Positions 15,720 to 23,822 of a DNA stretch of 64,000 bases are shown piece by piece. The stretch is taken from positions 372,001 through 436,000 of the forward strand of contig NZ_BMUY01000002.1 of assembly GCF_014650435.1 (NCBI RefSeq). The letters run 5' to 3'. The first letter of the stretch is position 1, and each line of letters begins with the position of its first letter. The DNA comes from Streptomyces tendae. Lineage in GTDB: Bacteria; Actinomycetota; Actinomycetes; Streptomycetales; Streptomycetaceae. A program made the position numbers and the translations under genes. The notes under the pieces are model-generated. The model ran no database searches. It was not told the DNA's origin and was given only the letters and a program-made list of their open reading frames with translations.

Positions 15720-15762
15720 TCGCGTGGTGCTCGTCCCGTGGACCGTTCCGAGGGAGACCACC

Positions 15763-17022
15763 GTGCACGACCGGAACCATGACCGGGACCACGGCCACGA
15801 CCATCACCACGACCACCGGCGGCTCGGCCGCGAACTGGCGCTGTTCGACACCGATCCGCTCATGGGCGCGGGCCTGCCGTACTGGCTGCCCGACGGCGCG
15901 GTCGTCCGCCACACCCTTGAGGAGTACGTCCGGGAGGCGGAGCGCCGGGCCGGCTACCGGCACGTGTACTCCCCCGTCCTCGGCAAACGCGAGCTGTACG
16001 AGATCTCCGGGCACTGGGAGCACTATCGCGACGACATGTTCCCGCCGATGGAGCTGGGCGCCGAGGAGGTCGTGCTGCGGCCGAGCCTGTGCCCGCACCA
16101 CGCCCTCGTCTACCGCTCCCGTTCCCGCAGCTACCGCGAACTGCCCCTGCGCATCGCCGAGCTGGGCGCGATGTACCGCTCCGAGCCCTCCGGCGTCCTC
16201 GGCGGACTGACCCGCGTGCGGGCCATCCACCTCAACGACGCGCACGTCTTCTGCGCCCCGGACCAGGCCGCCGACGAGGCCCGCGCCGCCCTCGGGCTCA
16301 TCCGCCGCGCCCACGCCGACCTGGGCATCCGGGCCTCCCGCTACCGCCTGTCGCTGCCGGGTCCGGGCGGCAAGTACGTCGCGGACCCGGAGCTGTGGCG
16401 GCGGGCCACCGCCCTGCTCCGCGAGGCCCTGGAGGGGCTGCCGTACGAGGCGGTGGAGGGCGAGGCCGCCTTCTACGGACCCAAGATCGACGTGCAGATC
16501 GAGGACGCGGCCGGCCGCGAGTCGACCCTGTCGACCGTGCAGATCGACTTCCACCAGCCCGAACGCTTCGGCCTGCGCTACATCGGCCCCGACGGCACCC
16601 GGCACCGCCCGGTCATGGTGCACCGCAGCGTCATCGGCAGCGTGGAACGAGTGGTCGCCCACCTGATCGAGGCGCACGGCGGCGCCTTCCCGGCGTGGCT
16701 GGCCCCGGTGCAGCTGGTGGTGCTGCCGGTGGCCGACGCCCAGCGGGAGGCGGCGCACGCCCTCGTACGGCAGGCCGTCGACCGCGGCCTGCGCGCCGAG
16801 GTCGCCGACCCGGAGCGCGGCAGCCTCGGCGCCCGGGTCCGAGCGGCGCGGAAGGTGCCGTACCAGGCGGTGATCGGCGCGCGGGAGGCGGAGAGCGGCG
16901 ACCTGGTCGACGTACGCCTGCGCGACGGCCGCCGCCCGGGCCGGCTCCCCGGCACCGAACTGCTGCACCGCATCACCGACCGGGTCGAGGCCCGCGCCCC
17001 GGAGCTGTGGCCGTCCACCTGA
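15763..17022 (+). CDS. thrS: Short threonyl-tRNA synthetase paralogue with His-rich N-terminus
   Basis: This 419-residue class II synthetase contains only the catalytic core and the anticodon-binding domain (about 310-410). The usual TGS and editing domains (about 240 residues) are missing. Residues 2-20 include eight histidines (HDRNHDRDHGHDHHHDHRR), a likely metal-binding tail. The zinc ligands of the active site are kept: C110 (RPSLCPHH), H161 (NDAHVFC) and H287 (VMVHRSVIGS). The GTG at 15763 follows AGGGAG by 6 bases. Without editing it may misload serine unless another protein proofreads. Second ThrRS copies are known to give resistance to inhibitors such as borrelidin or to act under zinc stress; which applies here is open. 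Confidence 0.9.
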   Translation: MHDRNHDRDHGHDHHHDHRRLGRELALFDTDPLMGAGLPYWLPDGAVVRHTLEEYVREAERRAGYRHVYSPVLGKRELYEISGHWEHYRDDMFPPMELGAEEVVLRPSLCPHHALVYRSRSRSYRELPLRIAELGAMYRSEPSGVLGGLTRVRAIHLNDAHVFCAPDQAADEARAALGLIRRAHADLGIRASRYRLSLPGPGGKYVADPELWRRATALLREALEGLPYEAVEGEAAFYGPKIDVQIEDAAGRESTLSTVQIDFHQPERFGLRYIGPDGTRHRPVMVHRSVIGSVERVVAHLIEAHGGAFPAWLAPVQLVVLPVADAQREAAHALVRQAVDRGLRAEVADPERGSLGARVRAARKVPYQAVIGAREAESGDLVDVRLRDGRRPGRLPGTELLHRITDRVEARAPELWPST

Positions 17023-17135
17023 GCCCGCGCTCCCGGCACGGGTGCGCCCGAGTCTCCCGAGCCGGGGAACTCGGCGGCACCCGCGTAGGGTCACCGCATC
17101 GGCGTCCCCCCGCGAAGTACAAGGAGCCCCCGGCC

Positions 17136-18116
17136 GTGAGCACCGTCTCCGAGCAGCAGCAGCCCATTCCGGTGATCATCGACTGCGACACCGGCATCGA
17201 CGACGCCCTGGCCCTGCTGCTGGCGGTCCGGCACCCGCGCCTCGACCTGCGCGCGGTCACCTGCGTCGCCGGGAACACGGACGTGGCGGGTGTCGTCCGG
17301 AACACGCTGACGGTGCTGGAGCGGGCCGGTGCCCCGGACGTCCCCGTCGCCCGGGGTGCCGAGCGGCCGCTGATCGAGGGTGTGCGCACCGCGCGGCACG
17401 TGCACGGGGCCGACGGCATGGGCGACCTCGGGCTGCCCGCGCCCACCCGTGCCCCCGCCGACGTGGACGCGGTGACGCTGCTGCGCCGGGAGATCCTCGC
17501 CTCCCCGCGCCCGGTCACCCTGATCCCGACCGCGCCGCTGACCAACATCGCACTGCTGCTGCGCACCCACCCGGAGGTCACCGGCAACATCGAGCGGATC
17601 GTGTTCATGGGCGGCGCGGTGGCCACCGGGAACGCGACGCCGGTCGCCGAGTTCAACGTGTGGCACGACCCGGAGGCGGCCGCGATCCTGCTCACCGCCG
17701 GGGTGCCGATCACGATGTACGGCCTCGACGTGTTCGAGCGGGTGATCGTGCCCGGCCCGGACGTCCGGCGGCTGCGCGCGAGCGCCGAGCCCGGCACCCG
17801 GCTCGCCGGGGAGCTGCTCGCCCACCGCGGCCCGGCCACCGACGCGACGGACCCCGGCGGCGGGCTCGGCGACGCGGGCGCGGTCTGCGCGGTGATCGAC
17901 CCGGCGGGCCTGACCACGCACCGGCTGCCCGTCGAGGTCTCCCTGGCCCCCGGCCCGTCCCGCGGCCAGACCCTGGTCGACCGCCGGCTGCGCGTCGGCG
18001 AGTCCGAACTGCACGACGGCATGCGCGAACAGGCCCTGGTGGACGTGGCGTTGGACGTGGACGTGCCCCGGTACGTGGAGCTGTACCTCGGCACGGTCGA
18101 GCGCACGGTGGCGTAG
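17136..18116 (+). CDS. Inosine-uridine-type nucleoside hydrolase
   Basis: This 326-residue enzyme belongs to the IU-nucleoside hydrolase family. The N-terminal Asp cluster IIDCDTGIDDALALLLA binds calcium, and GNTDVAG, IPTAPLTNIALLL and AEFNVWHDPEAA are further active-site motifs. It splits the N-glycosidic bond of ribonucleosides into base and ribose for salvage in the cytosol. The GTG at 17136 has AAGGAG 9 bases upstream. It follows the thrS paralogue by 113 bases and precedes the alpha-glucosidase by 111 bases on the same strand; each is probably its own unit. Confidence 0.94.
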   Translation: MSTVSEQQQPIPVIIDCDTGIDDALALLLAVRHPRLDLRAVTCVAGNTDVAGVVRNTLTVLERAGAPDVPVARGAERPLIEGVRTARHVHGADGMGDLGLPAPTRAPADVDAVTLLRREILASPRPVTLIPTAPLTNIALLLRTHPEVTGNIERIVFMGGAVATGNATPVAEFNVWHDPEAAAILLTAGVPITMYGLDVFERVIVPGPDVRRLRASAEPGTRLAGELLAHRGPATDATDPGGGLGDAGAVCAVIDPAGLTTHRLPVEVSLAPGPSRGQTLVDRRLRVGESELHDGMREQALVDVALDVDVPRYVELYLGTVERTVA

Positions 18117-18155
18117 CCCCCGGCGCGTCGCGGGCGCACGGGTTCCCTTTTCGGG

Positions 18156-18180
18156 TGATCTGGACAGACGTACCAGATCA
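18156..18180. promoter_or_regulatory. Inverted repeat upstream of the alpha-glucosidase gene
   Basis: TGATCTGG (18156-18163) and CCAGATCA (18173-18180) are perfect 8-base inverted arms separated by 9 bases. The site ends 48 bases before the glucosidase start. It looks like an operator for a dimeric sugar-responsive repressor (LacI or GntR type); no such regulator is encoded next to it. Confidence 0.6.
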
Positions 18181-18227
18181 GTTCGTGTCGCCCGCACGTA
18201 CCGACTCGGCATCTCGAAGGAGGCCGC

Positions 18228-19910
18228 GTGACCGTACGCAGCACCCCCAGCACCGCCAGCACCCCCGACCTGTCGTCCAAGGACCCCAACTGGTGGCGGC
18301 AGGCCGTCATCTACCAGGTCTATCCCCGCAGCTTCGCCGACGCCGACGGCGACGGACTCGGCGACCTGCGCGGCGTCACCCAGCGGCTGACCCACCTGGC
18401 CGCCCTCGGCGTCGACGCCCTGTGGCTCAGCCCCTTCTACCCCTCCGAACTCGCCGACGGCGGCTACGACGTCGACGACTACCGCGACGTCGACCCGCGC
18501 CTGGGCACGCTGGACGACTTCGACGCGATGGCCGCCGAGGCCCACCGGCTGGGCCTGAAGGTGATCGTCGACCTGGTGCCCAACCACACCTCGCACCGCC
18601 ACGCCTGGTTCCGGGAGGCGCTGGCCGCCGGTCCCGGATCGGCGGCCCGGGACCGGTACGTCTTCCGTGCCGGTCGCGGGGCCAACGGCGAACTCCCGCC
18701 CACCGACTGGCAGTCCGTCTTCGGCGGCAGCGCCTGGCAGCGGGTGCCCGACGGCCAGTGGTACCTGCACCTGTTCGCACCCCAACAGCCCGACCTGAAC
18801 TGGGAGAACGAACAGGTCCGCGCCGACTTCCGCACCACGCTGAAGTTCTGGTGCGACCGGGGCGTCGACGGCTTCCGCGTCGACGTCGCGCACGCGCTGG
18901 TCAAGGACCTGACCGAGCCGCTGCGCGACCTCGGCGCCCCCGAACTGAGCGGCGAGGCGGCCCTCGCGCAGTTCGCGCCCGGCACCCACCCCTTCTACGA
19001 CCGCGACGACGTCCACGAGGTCTACCGCGACTGGCGCAAGATCCTCGACGCCTACACCCCGCCCCGCACGGCCGTCGCCGAGGCATGGGTCCCGGGCCCC
19101 CGGCGCGTGTTGTACGCCCGGCCCGACGAACTCGGCCAGGCCTTCAACTTCGAGTACCTGCAGACCGGCTGGGACGCGGCCGAGCTGCGCGAGGTCATCA
19201 CCGGCTCGCTGGCCGACGCGCGGGCCGCGGGGGCCTCGGCGACCTGGGTGCTGTCCAACCACGACGTCGTCCGGCACGCCACCCGCCTGGTCCTGCCGCC
19301 GGACACGGACACCGACGCCTGGCTGCTGTCCGGCGGCCACGCACCCGCCGTCGACCCGGCGGCCGGGCTGCGCCGGGCCCGCGCGGCGACGCTGCTGATG
19401 CTGGCGCTGCCCGGCTCGGCCTACCTCTACCAGGGCGAGGAGCTGGGGCTGCCCGAGGTGGCCGACCTGCCCGCCGAGGTCCTCCAGGACCCGATCTGGG
19501 AACAGACCGGACACGTCCGCAAGGGCCGCGACGGCTGCCGGGTGCCGCTGCCCTGGACGACGGATGGGCCCTCGTACGGCTTCGGCGCGGGCGGGGCGTG
19601 GCTGCCGCAGCCGCCGGGCTTCGCGGCGTACGCCGTCCAGGCCCAGGACGGGGTGGCGGGCTCGACGCTGGAGCTGTACCGCACGGCGCTGCGCCTGCGC
19701 CGCAAGCTGCTCGACGGCGAGTCGCTGACCTGGTCGGACGACGTACCGGCGGGGGTGCTGCGGTTCGACCGCTCGGACGGCTGGCGCTGCGTCACCAACC
19801 TCACCGGAGCCGCGGTCGACCTGCCGGCCGGTGAGGTGCTGCTGAGCAGCGCGCCCCTGGAGGACGGCGGCCGGCTGGGCCCGGACACGACGGTGTGGCT
19901 GGGGCTGTAA
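18228..19910 (+). CDS. GH13 alpha-glucosidase
   Basis: This 560-residue glycoside hydrolase family 13 enzyme starts with NWWRQAVIYQVYPRSFADAD, typical of alpha-glucosidase and oligo-1,6-glucosidase. The catalytic triad is D219 (GFRVDVAHAL), E285 (AVAEAW) and D346 (LSNHDVVRH). No signal peptide is seen, so it acts on maltose or isomaltose-type sugars inside the cell. The GTG at 18228 follows GAAGGAGG by 4 bases. No sugar transporter is adjacent. Control is probably through the inverted repeat at 18156-18180. Trehalose synthase-like activity is a less likely alternative, given the length. Confidence 0.93.
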   Translation: MTVRSTPSTASTPDLSSKDPNWWRQAVIYQVYPRSFADADGDGLGDLRGVTQRLTHLAALGVDALWLSPFYPSELADGGYDVDDYRDVDPRLGTLDDFDAMAAEAHRLGLKVIVDLVPNHTSHRHAWFREALAAGPGSAARDRYVFRAGRGANGELPPTDWQSVFGGSAWQRVPDGQWYLHLFAPQQPDLNWENEQVRADFRTTLKFWCDRGVDGFRVDVAHALVKDLTEPLRDLGAPELSGEAALAQFAPGTHPFYDRDDVHEVYRDWRKILDAYTPPRTAVAEAWVPGPRRVLYARPDELGQAFNFEYLQTGWDAAELREVITGSLADARAAGASATWVLSNHDVVRHATRLVLPPDTDTDAWLLSGGHAPAVDPAAGLRRARAATLLMLALPGSAYLYQGEELGLPEVADLPAEVLQDPIWEQTGHVRKGRDGCRVPLPWTTDGPSYGFGAGGAWLPQPPGFAAYAVQAQDGVAGSTLELYRTALRLRRKLLDGESLTWSDDVPAGVLRFDRSDGWRCVTNLTGAAVDLPAGEVLLSSAPLEDGGRLGPDTTVWLGL

Positions 19911-20043
19911 CCGGCCCGCGCGGCCGCCCGGCGCGCTCACCCGGACGGCCGCGCACGCTGGTGGCGGGGCGGGGACGGTGGTGCCGTGGAGGGGTGACCG
20001 ATCCGGCACGGCGCCGGTCGCACCGGCCCTCCAGGAGGCACCG

Positions 20044-20961
20044 ATGCAGCACGCCCCCGCCGCCCGACCGTCACCCACCCCCGCGCCCCACCTGCCGCCG
20101 GGCACCACCACCCGCCCGCGGCCCGGCACCACCACCGCGTCGCACCGCACGGCCACCCGCCCGCTGCTCGCCGCCGCGATCGCCGCGGTGCTGGCGTTGG
20201 CGGCGTCCGCCTGCGTCGAGGGTGGGCGGGGGACGGAGGGGCCGGTCGGCCCCGTGCCGCCGACCGCGCAGTCACCGGCCGTGCTTCCGTCGGCCGAGCT
20301 GCCGCCGGTGCTCACCCGGGGGCAGGCGCGGGCGGCCCTGGTCGGGGCGGACGACCTGGGGGAGACGTGGGAGCCGACCCGGGGGGCCGCGACCTGGCGG
20401 GACGCGTTGCTCAAGGCCACCGCCGAGCGGACCGACTGCCGGCGGCTGCTGGACGTCCTCTACACCGAGGAGCTCTTCGGCACCGGCGCCGCCACCGCGC
20501 CCCGGGCCACGGCCGCCCTGGACGACGTGGACGGCGGGGCCCAGCTGCACTACCGGGTCACCTCCTACCGCGCCACCGACCTGGACCGGACCCTGGCGTG
20601 GCTCGGGACGCTGCCGGACACGTGCGGGCGCTTCGAGGCGCGGGACGCCCACGGCACCGCCCGGGACGTCCGGGTCACCGGCCTGCCCCTGCCGGAGGCC
20701 GGGGACGCCCGCCGGGGCCTGCGGGTGACGGTGGGCGACACGGCACCGGACGACGGGGAGGACCCCCGGGCGGACACCGGGACGGACACCGCGGGCGGGG
20801 TCCTCACCGTGGACCTGGTCGCCGTCCGCGTCGGCGACGACGCGATCAGCCTCACCAACGGCACCCTCGGCACACCGGCCGACGACGCCACCCGGACCTC
20901 CGTCGAGGTGGGCGCCGACCGCCTGACGGAGGCCCGACGCCAGGGCCGGGCCCAGGTCTAG
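20044..20961 (+). CDS. Predicted lipoprotein of unknown function
   Basis: This 305-residue protein has a Pro/Thr-rich start, then a hydrophobic stretch LLAAAIAAVLALAASAC; the Cys at about residue 59 suits a relaxed Streptomyces lipobox. After this come a linker and a domain with LVGADDLGETWEPTRGAATW and several conserved-looking Cys (TDCRRLL, PDTCGRF), which may form a disulphide outside the membrane. The domain start resembles PknH-sensor-like or LpqN-like exported domains, but I cannot assign it. The ATG at 20044 has CCAGGAGG about 5 bases upstream. It converges on the XRE-TPR regulator gene, with stops 19 bases apart. Confidence 0.75.
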   Translation: MQHAPAARPSPTPAPHLPPGTTTRPRPGTTTASHRTATRPLLAAAIAAVLALAASACVEGGRGTEGPVGPVPPTAQSPAVLPSAELPPVLTRGQARAALVGADDLGETWEPTRGAATWRDALLKATAERTDCRRLLDVLYTEELFGTGAATAPRATAALDDVDGGAQLHYRVTSYRATDLDRTLAWLGTLPDTCGRFEARDAHGTARDVRVTGLPLPEAGDARRGLRVTVGDTAPDDGEDPRADTGTDTAGGVLTVDLVAVRVGDDAISLTNGTLGTPADDATRTSVEVGADRLTEARRQGRAQV

Positions 20962-20980
20962 GGCCAGGGAACCCGCGGGC

Positions 20981-22330
20981 CTAGAGCGGCGGCTGGGCGG
21001 GGGCCGGGCCCAGGGTGGTGGTGCCGGGGGCGGTGCGGTGCCCGAGGCCGGTGCGGTACGCGTCCAGGGCCGCCTCGACGCGGCCGGTGCGGCGCAGCAG
21101 GTCGCCGAGGAGCCGGCACAGGTCGGCCAGGTCACCGACCGCACCGGCCCGCTCCAGCAGGCTCAGCGCACGGACGTAGTGCTCCTCCGCGGCCTCGGTG
21201 TCCCGGGCGTCCTCGGCGATGATGCCGAGCAGCCGGTGCGCACCCGCGGAGTGCACGGCGCCGCGCTCGGAGGAGAGGTCGTCGAGAACCCCGTGCAGCA
21301 GCTCCGCGGCCTCCTCCGACTTGCCGCGCCGGTGCAGTACGTCGGCCAGCTCGACCGCGACCTGACTGCTGTAGAGGGCGGCACGGGTGGCCGAGAGCAT
21401 GCCGAGGGCCTCGCGCATCTCCGCCTCGGCGCGCGGCAGTTCGCCGTTCTGGGCGCAGACGTAGCCGCGCATCCAGTGGCAGTTGGCCAGCTCGGTGCGG
21501 AGTTGCAGCGTGCGGTACAGCTCGGCCGCCTTGGCCAGCGAGGCGTCGGCGTCGGCGAGACGGCCCTCGGCGAGCAGCGTGCGGGCCACGGACCGGTGCA
21601 TCCGGGCCACCAGTGCGGGGTCCCCGGCGCTGGGGGCGAGGGAGAGGGCGAGTTCGGCGGCCTGGGCGGCGCGCGCGTGGGCGCCCATGTCCATGTACGG
21701 GCCGATCGCGCTGGCGTAGAGCAGCAGCAGCGCGTCGGGGTCGTGCAGGCCGCCGCGGTTCAGCTCGTCGAGGGTGGTCTCCAGCAGGTAGACGGCGTAC
21801 CGCAGTTCACCGGCCAGGTAGTGGGACAGCGCCCGCCCGCGCAAAGCGGGAACCCGGGCGGGCAGCGGGGCGCCGGCCTCCACGAGGCACTGCTCGGCCC
21901 GCTCGAAGTACTGCCGCCCGGCCGCCAGTTCGCCGGTCTCCACGGCACACTCCCCGAGTCCGAGCAGCGCCGCGGCCCGCTCCTCGGCCAGCTCGTACGC
22001 CTCGGCCTCGGCGAGCAGCCCGGCGTACTGGCCGGCCGCCTGTTCGGCGCCCTCGGTGGCCAGCGTGCGCTGCGCCTCGGTGAGCCGCAGCCGCAGGTCG
22101 GTGGCGAGGCGGGCGGGGCGTCCGGTGGCCAGCTCCTCGTAGCCGACGCCGAGCCGGTCGGCGAGGTGCCGCAGCGCCTCGTCGGAGGGGCGGACCCGGC
22201 CGGCCTCCAGGGTGGAGATGTAGGCGGGCGTGTACGCCGGCTCCGCGAGCTGGCGCTGGGTCATCCCGCGCTCGGCCCGCAGCCGCTGCACCCGGCGCCC
22301 GATGGCGTTTCGGTCGTCACGGTCCCCCAC
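20981..22330 (-). CDS. XRE-family regulator with C-terminal TPR domain
   Basis: This 449-residue protein has an XRE helix-turn-helix at about residues 8-65 (IGRRVQRLRAERGMTQRQLA, YISTLEAGRVRPSDEALRHL). The rest is about ten tetratricopeptide-like helical repeats (for example AAALLGLGECAVETGELAAG, ALSHYLAGELRYAVYLLE). This is the architecture of RRNPP peptide-sensing regulators (PlcR, NprR, PrgX) and also of other actinobacterial TPR regulators. The GTG at 22330 is preferred to the TTG at 22336 because GGGGAG lies 6 bases before it. It is divergent from a 58-residue secreted peptide gene, with TTAA-centred palindromes between them. Confidence 0.93.
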   Translation of the reverse strand: MGDRDDRNAIGRRVQRLRAERGMTQRQLAEPAYTPAYISTLEAGRVRPSDEALRHLADRLGVGYEELATGRPARLATDLRLRLTEAQRTLATEGAEQAAGQYAGLLAEAEAYELAEERAAALLGLGECAVETGELAAGRQYFERAEQCLVEAGAPLPARVPALRGRALSHYLAGELRYAVYLLETTLDELNRGGLHDPDALLLLYASAIGPYMDMGAHARAAQAAELALSLAPSAGDPALVARMHRSVARTLLAEGRLADADASLAKAAELYRTLQLRTELANCHWMRGYVCAQNGELPRAEAEMREALGMLSATRAALYSSQVAVELADVLHRRGKSEEAAELLHGVLDDLSSERGAVHSAGAHRLLGIIAEDARDTEAAEEHYVRALSLLERAGAVGDLADLCRLLGDLLRRTGRVEAALDAYRTGLGHRTAPGTTTLGPAPAQPPL

Positions 22331-22376
22331 TGCCAACTCCCCATGAGGCTCTTGCCGTTCGGCTCGGACGGCTCTA

Positions 22377-22416
22377 GGTTAAACCGGGTATTAAGCGTGC
22401 TTAACCGCGCTTGACA
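22377..22416. promoter_or_regulatory. Palindromic operator/promoter region between XRE-TPR and peptide genes
   Basis: Two TTAA-centred elements lie 5 bases apart: GGTTAAACC (22377-22385) and TTAAGC-GT-GCTTAA (22391-22404, perfect 6-base arms). A third half, GCTTAACC, overlaps the second. TTGACA (22411-22416) follows and could be a -35 box for the peptide gene. The A/T-rich symmetry stands out in DNA of over 70 percent GC and fits XRE dimer sites. Confidence 0.65.
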
Positions 22417-22442
22417 CAATCCCTGATCCCGCAGAGGACACC

Positions 22443-22619
22443 GTGCCCGTACGCACCCGCGCAGCCGAACGTTACGCCAGAGCAGTCGCCGCCGCCCTGG
22501 CCGCCGTGGCCTGCCTGCTGCTGGCCGCGAACGCGGGCCCGACGGACTCGGCCCACGCCCCGGCCCCGGCCCACGAGATCGCCCCGCCCGCGGAGGAGCT
22601 GGCCTCGTCGGACGGTTAG
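22443..22619 (+). CDS. 58-residue secreted peptide, divergent from the XRE-TPR regulator
   Basis: GTG at 22443, TAG at 22617-22619. The product has a basic start (PVRTRAAERYARA), a hydrophobic core (VAAALAAVACLLLAA) and an SAHA signal peptidase site, leaving a mature peptide of about 19 residues that starts PAPAHEIAPPAEELASSDG. AGAGG lies a few bases before the start. The codons have strong G/C third positions in this frame. A short exported peptide next to a TPR regulator is the arrangement of Gram-positive peptide pheromone systems, so this may be a pro-pheromone. It could also be an unrelated small membrane protein. No family match is known to me. Confidence 0.65.
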   Translation: MPVRTRAAERYARAVAAALAAVACLLLAANAGPTDSAHAPAPAHEIAPPAEELASSDG

Positions 22620-22677
22620 TCCTCCCCGGCCACCCGCCACCCGCACCACCCGCACCACCCGCCGGGAGGGGATGCCC

Positions 22678-23757
22678 TCACCCCTGGGTCTGGAGGCGGC
22701 TCAGTTCGCGCTGGACGTGGTCCAGGGCGCCCTCGCGGCGGCCCGGTACGCGGCCGCGCAGCGCGGCGAGGGCCGCGCCCAGCTCGCGGGCCCGTCCGGC
22801 GTCGCGGATCAGCCCCCACTGGTGGTGGGCCCGGTCGACGGCCGCCTCCACCGCGGGCGCCTGCGGGGGCTGCCCGGCGCCGAGCCGGGCCTCGGCCACC
22901 GTCAGCCAGGTCCGGCAGCTGCGCACCGGGTCGCCCGCGAACATCGCCAGGTCGGCCCGGACCTCGGTCCAGTGCAGCGCGTCCTCGGAGGCGGGCCCCT
23001 GCGCGTGGGCCGCGACCCGCTCGTGCCGGGCGGCGAGCGCGTCGGCGTCCCCGTGCCGCCCGGAGCGCACGGCCGCGGCGATGACGGCGTGCGGGTCACC
23101 CGCCACCGGCCCCGGCGCCGTCAGCACCAGGTCGGCGCCGGTCACCGCACCGCTGCCCGGGGCGTCGGCGGCGGCGCGGGCCAGCGCCTGCTGGTGCAGC
23201 TCGTCGGCCGGCGGCCGGTGCCCGCTGCGCAGGATCGTCGCGACGCCCCGCATGTACGACGGGACGGCCACCGTCCGCCGCGCGGGCGGCGGCGCGATGC
23301 GGCCGTAGACGGCGTTGTTGCGCCCCGAGTCGAGCGGACGGGTCCGCAGCCACTCCCAGGTCTCCTGGTCGGCGTGCAGATCGAGCAGCAGCGTCGTCGC
23401 ACCGCTCGGCCGCAGCCGCAGCTCCTCGCGGATCCAGTGCCAGGGCAGGGCGGTGTAGCGGACGGTCGACGGCGTCGTGCGGGCCAGCGCCAGGTGCGGC
23501 ATGCGCTGGCGCCGGTCCAGCTGGAGCTGTCCGGCGACGTAGACCGTGAGCGGTCCGGGTGCCGCCGCCGCGGCCCGCAGCCGGGTGAGGACCGCCTGCG
23601 GCTCCAGCGGGTCGGCGAGTTCCACGACGTTCGCCGTGTCCGTGCCGGCGAGCACGGCGGGCGGCACGGCCGCGAGCACGGGGAGCACGGAGGCGGCGTC
23701 CACCAGGCACCCACGGCCCACGGGTGCCGCCGCGAGCAGCAGCACGGTTCCGGGCAT
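22678..23757 (-). CDS. Hypothetical protein, possibly with a caspase-like alpha/beta fold
   Basis: The 359-residue product begins MPGTVLLLAAAPVGRGCLVD. The N-terminal half alternates hydrophobic strands and helices (NVVELADPLEPQAVLTRLRA, TVYVAGQLQLDRR, ATTLLLDLHADQ, NNAVYGRIAPP), which recalls but does not prove a caspase-like or Rossmann fold. The C-terminal half is helical and Trp-containing (ALHWTEVRADLAMFAGDPVR), TPR-like. The ATG at 23757 follows GGAGGGGAC. I do not recognise a family. It is downstream of the PP2C phosphatase gene on the same strand (65-base gap), so the two may be cotranscribed. Confidence 0.8.
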   Translation of the reverse strand: MPGTVLLLAAAPVGRGCLVDAASVLPVLAAVPPAVLAGTDTANVVELADPLEPQAVLTRLRAAAAAPGPLTVYVAGQLQLDRRQRMPHLALARTTPSTVRYTALPWHWIREELRLRPSGATTLLLDLHADQETWEWLRTRPLDSGRNNAVYGRIAPPPARRTVAVPSYMRGVATILRSGHRPPADELHQQALARAAADAPGSGAVTGADLVLTAPGPVAGDPHAVIAAAVRSGRHGDADALAARHERVAAHAQGPASEDALHWTEVRADLAMFAGDPVRSCRTWLTVAEARLGAGQPPQAPAVEAAVDRAHHQWGLIRDAGRARELGAALAALRGRVPGRREGALDHVQRELSRLQTQG

Positions 23758-23822
23758 GTCCCCTCCCCCATGTCGATCACGTACCGCAGCACCGTAACCG
23801 CTGCGGCCGCGCAGCGGGGCAC

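Noticed and set aside
17091..20420. 1109-codon open frame on the minus strand opposite the nucleoside hydrolase, glucosidase and lipoprotein genes
   Set aside because: It is antisense to three well-supported genes, its amino acid composition is Arg/Gly/Val-biased with no domain, and long antisense frames are normal in high-GC codon-biased DNA.
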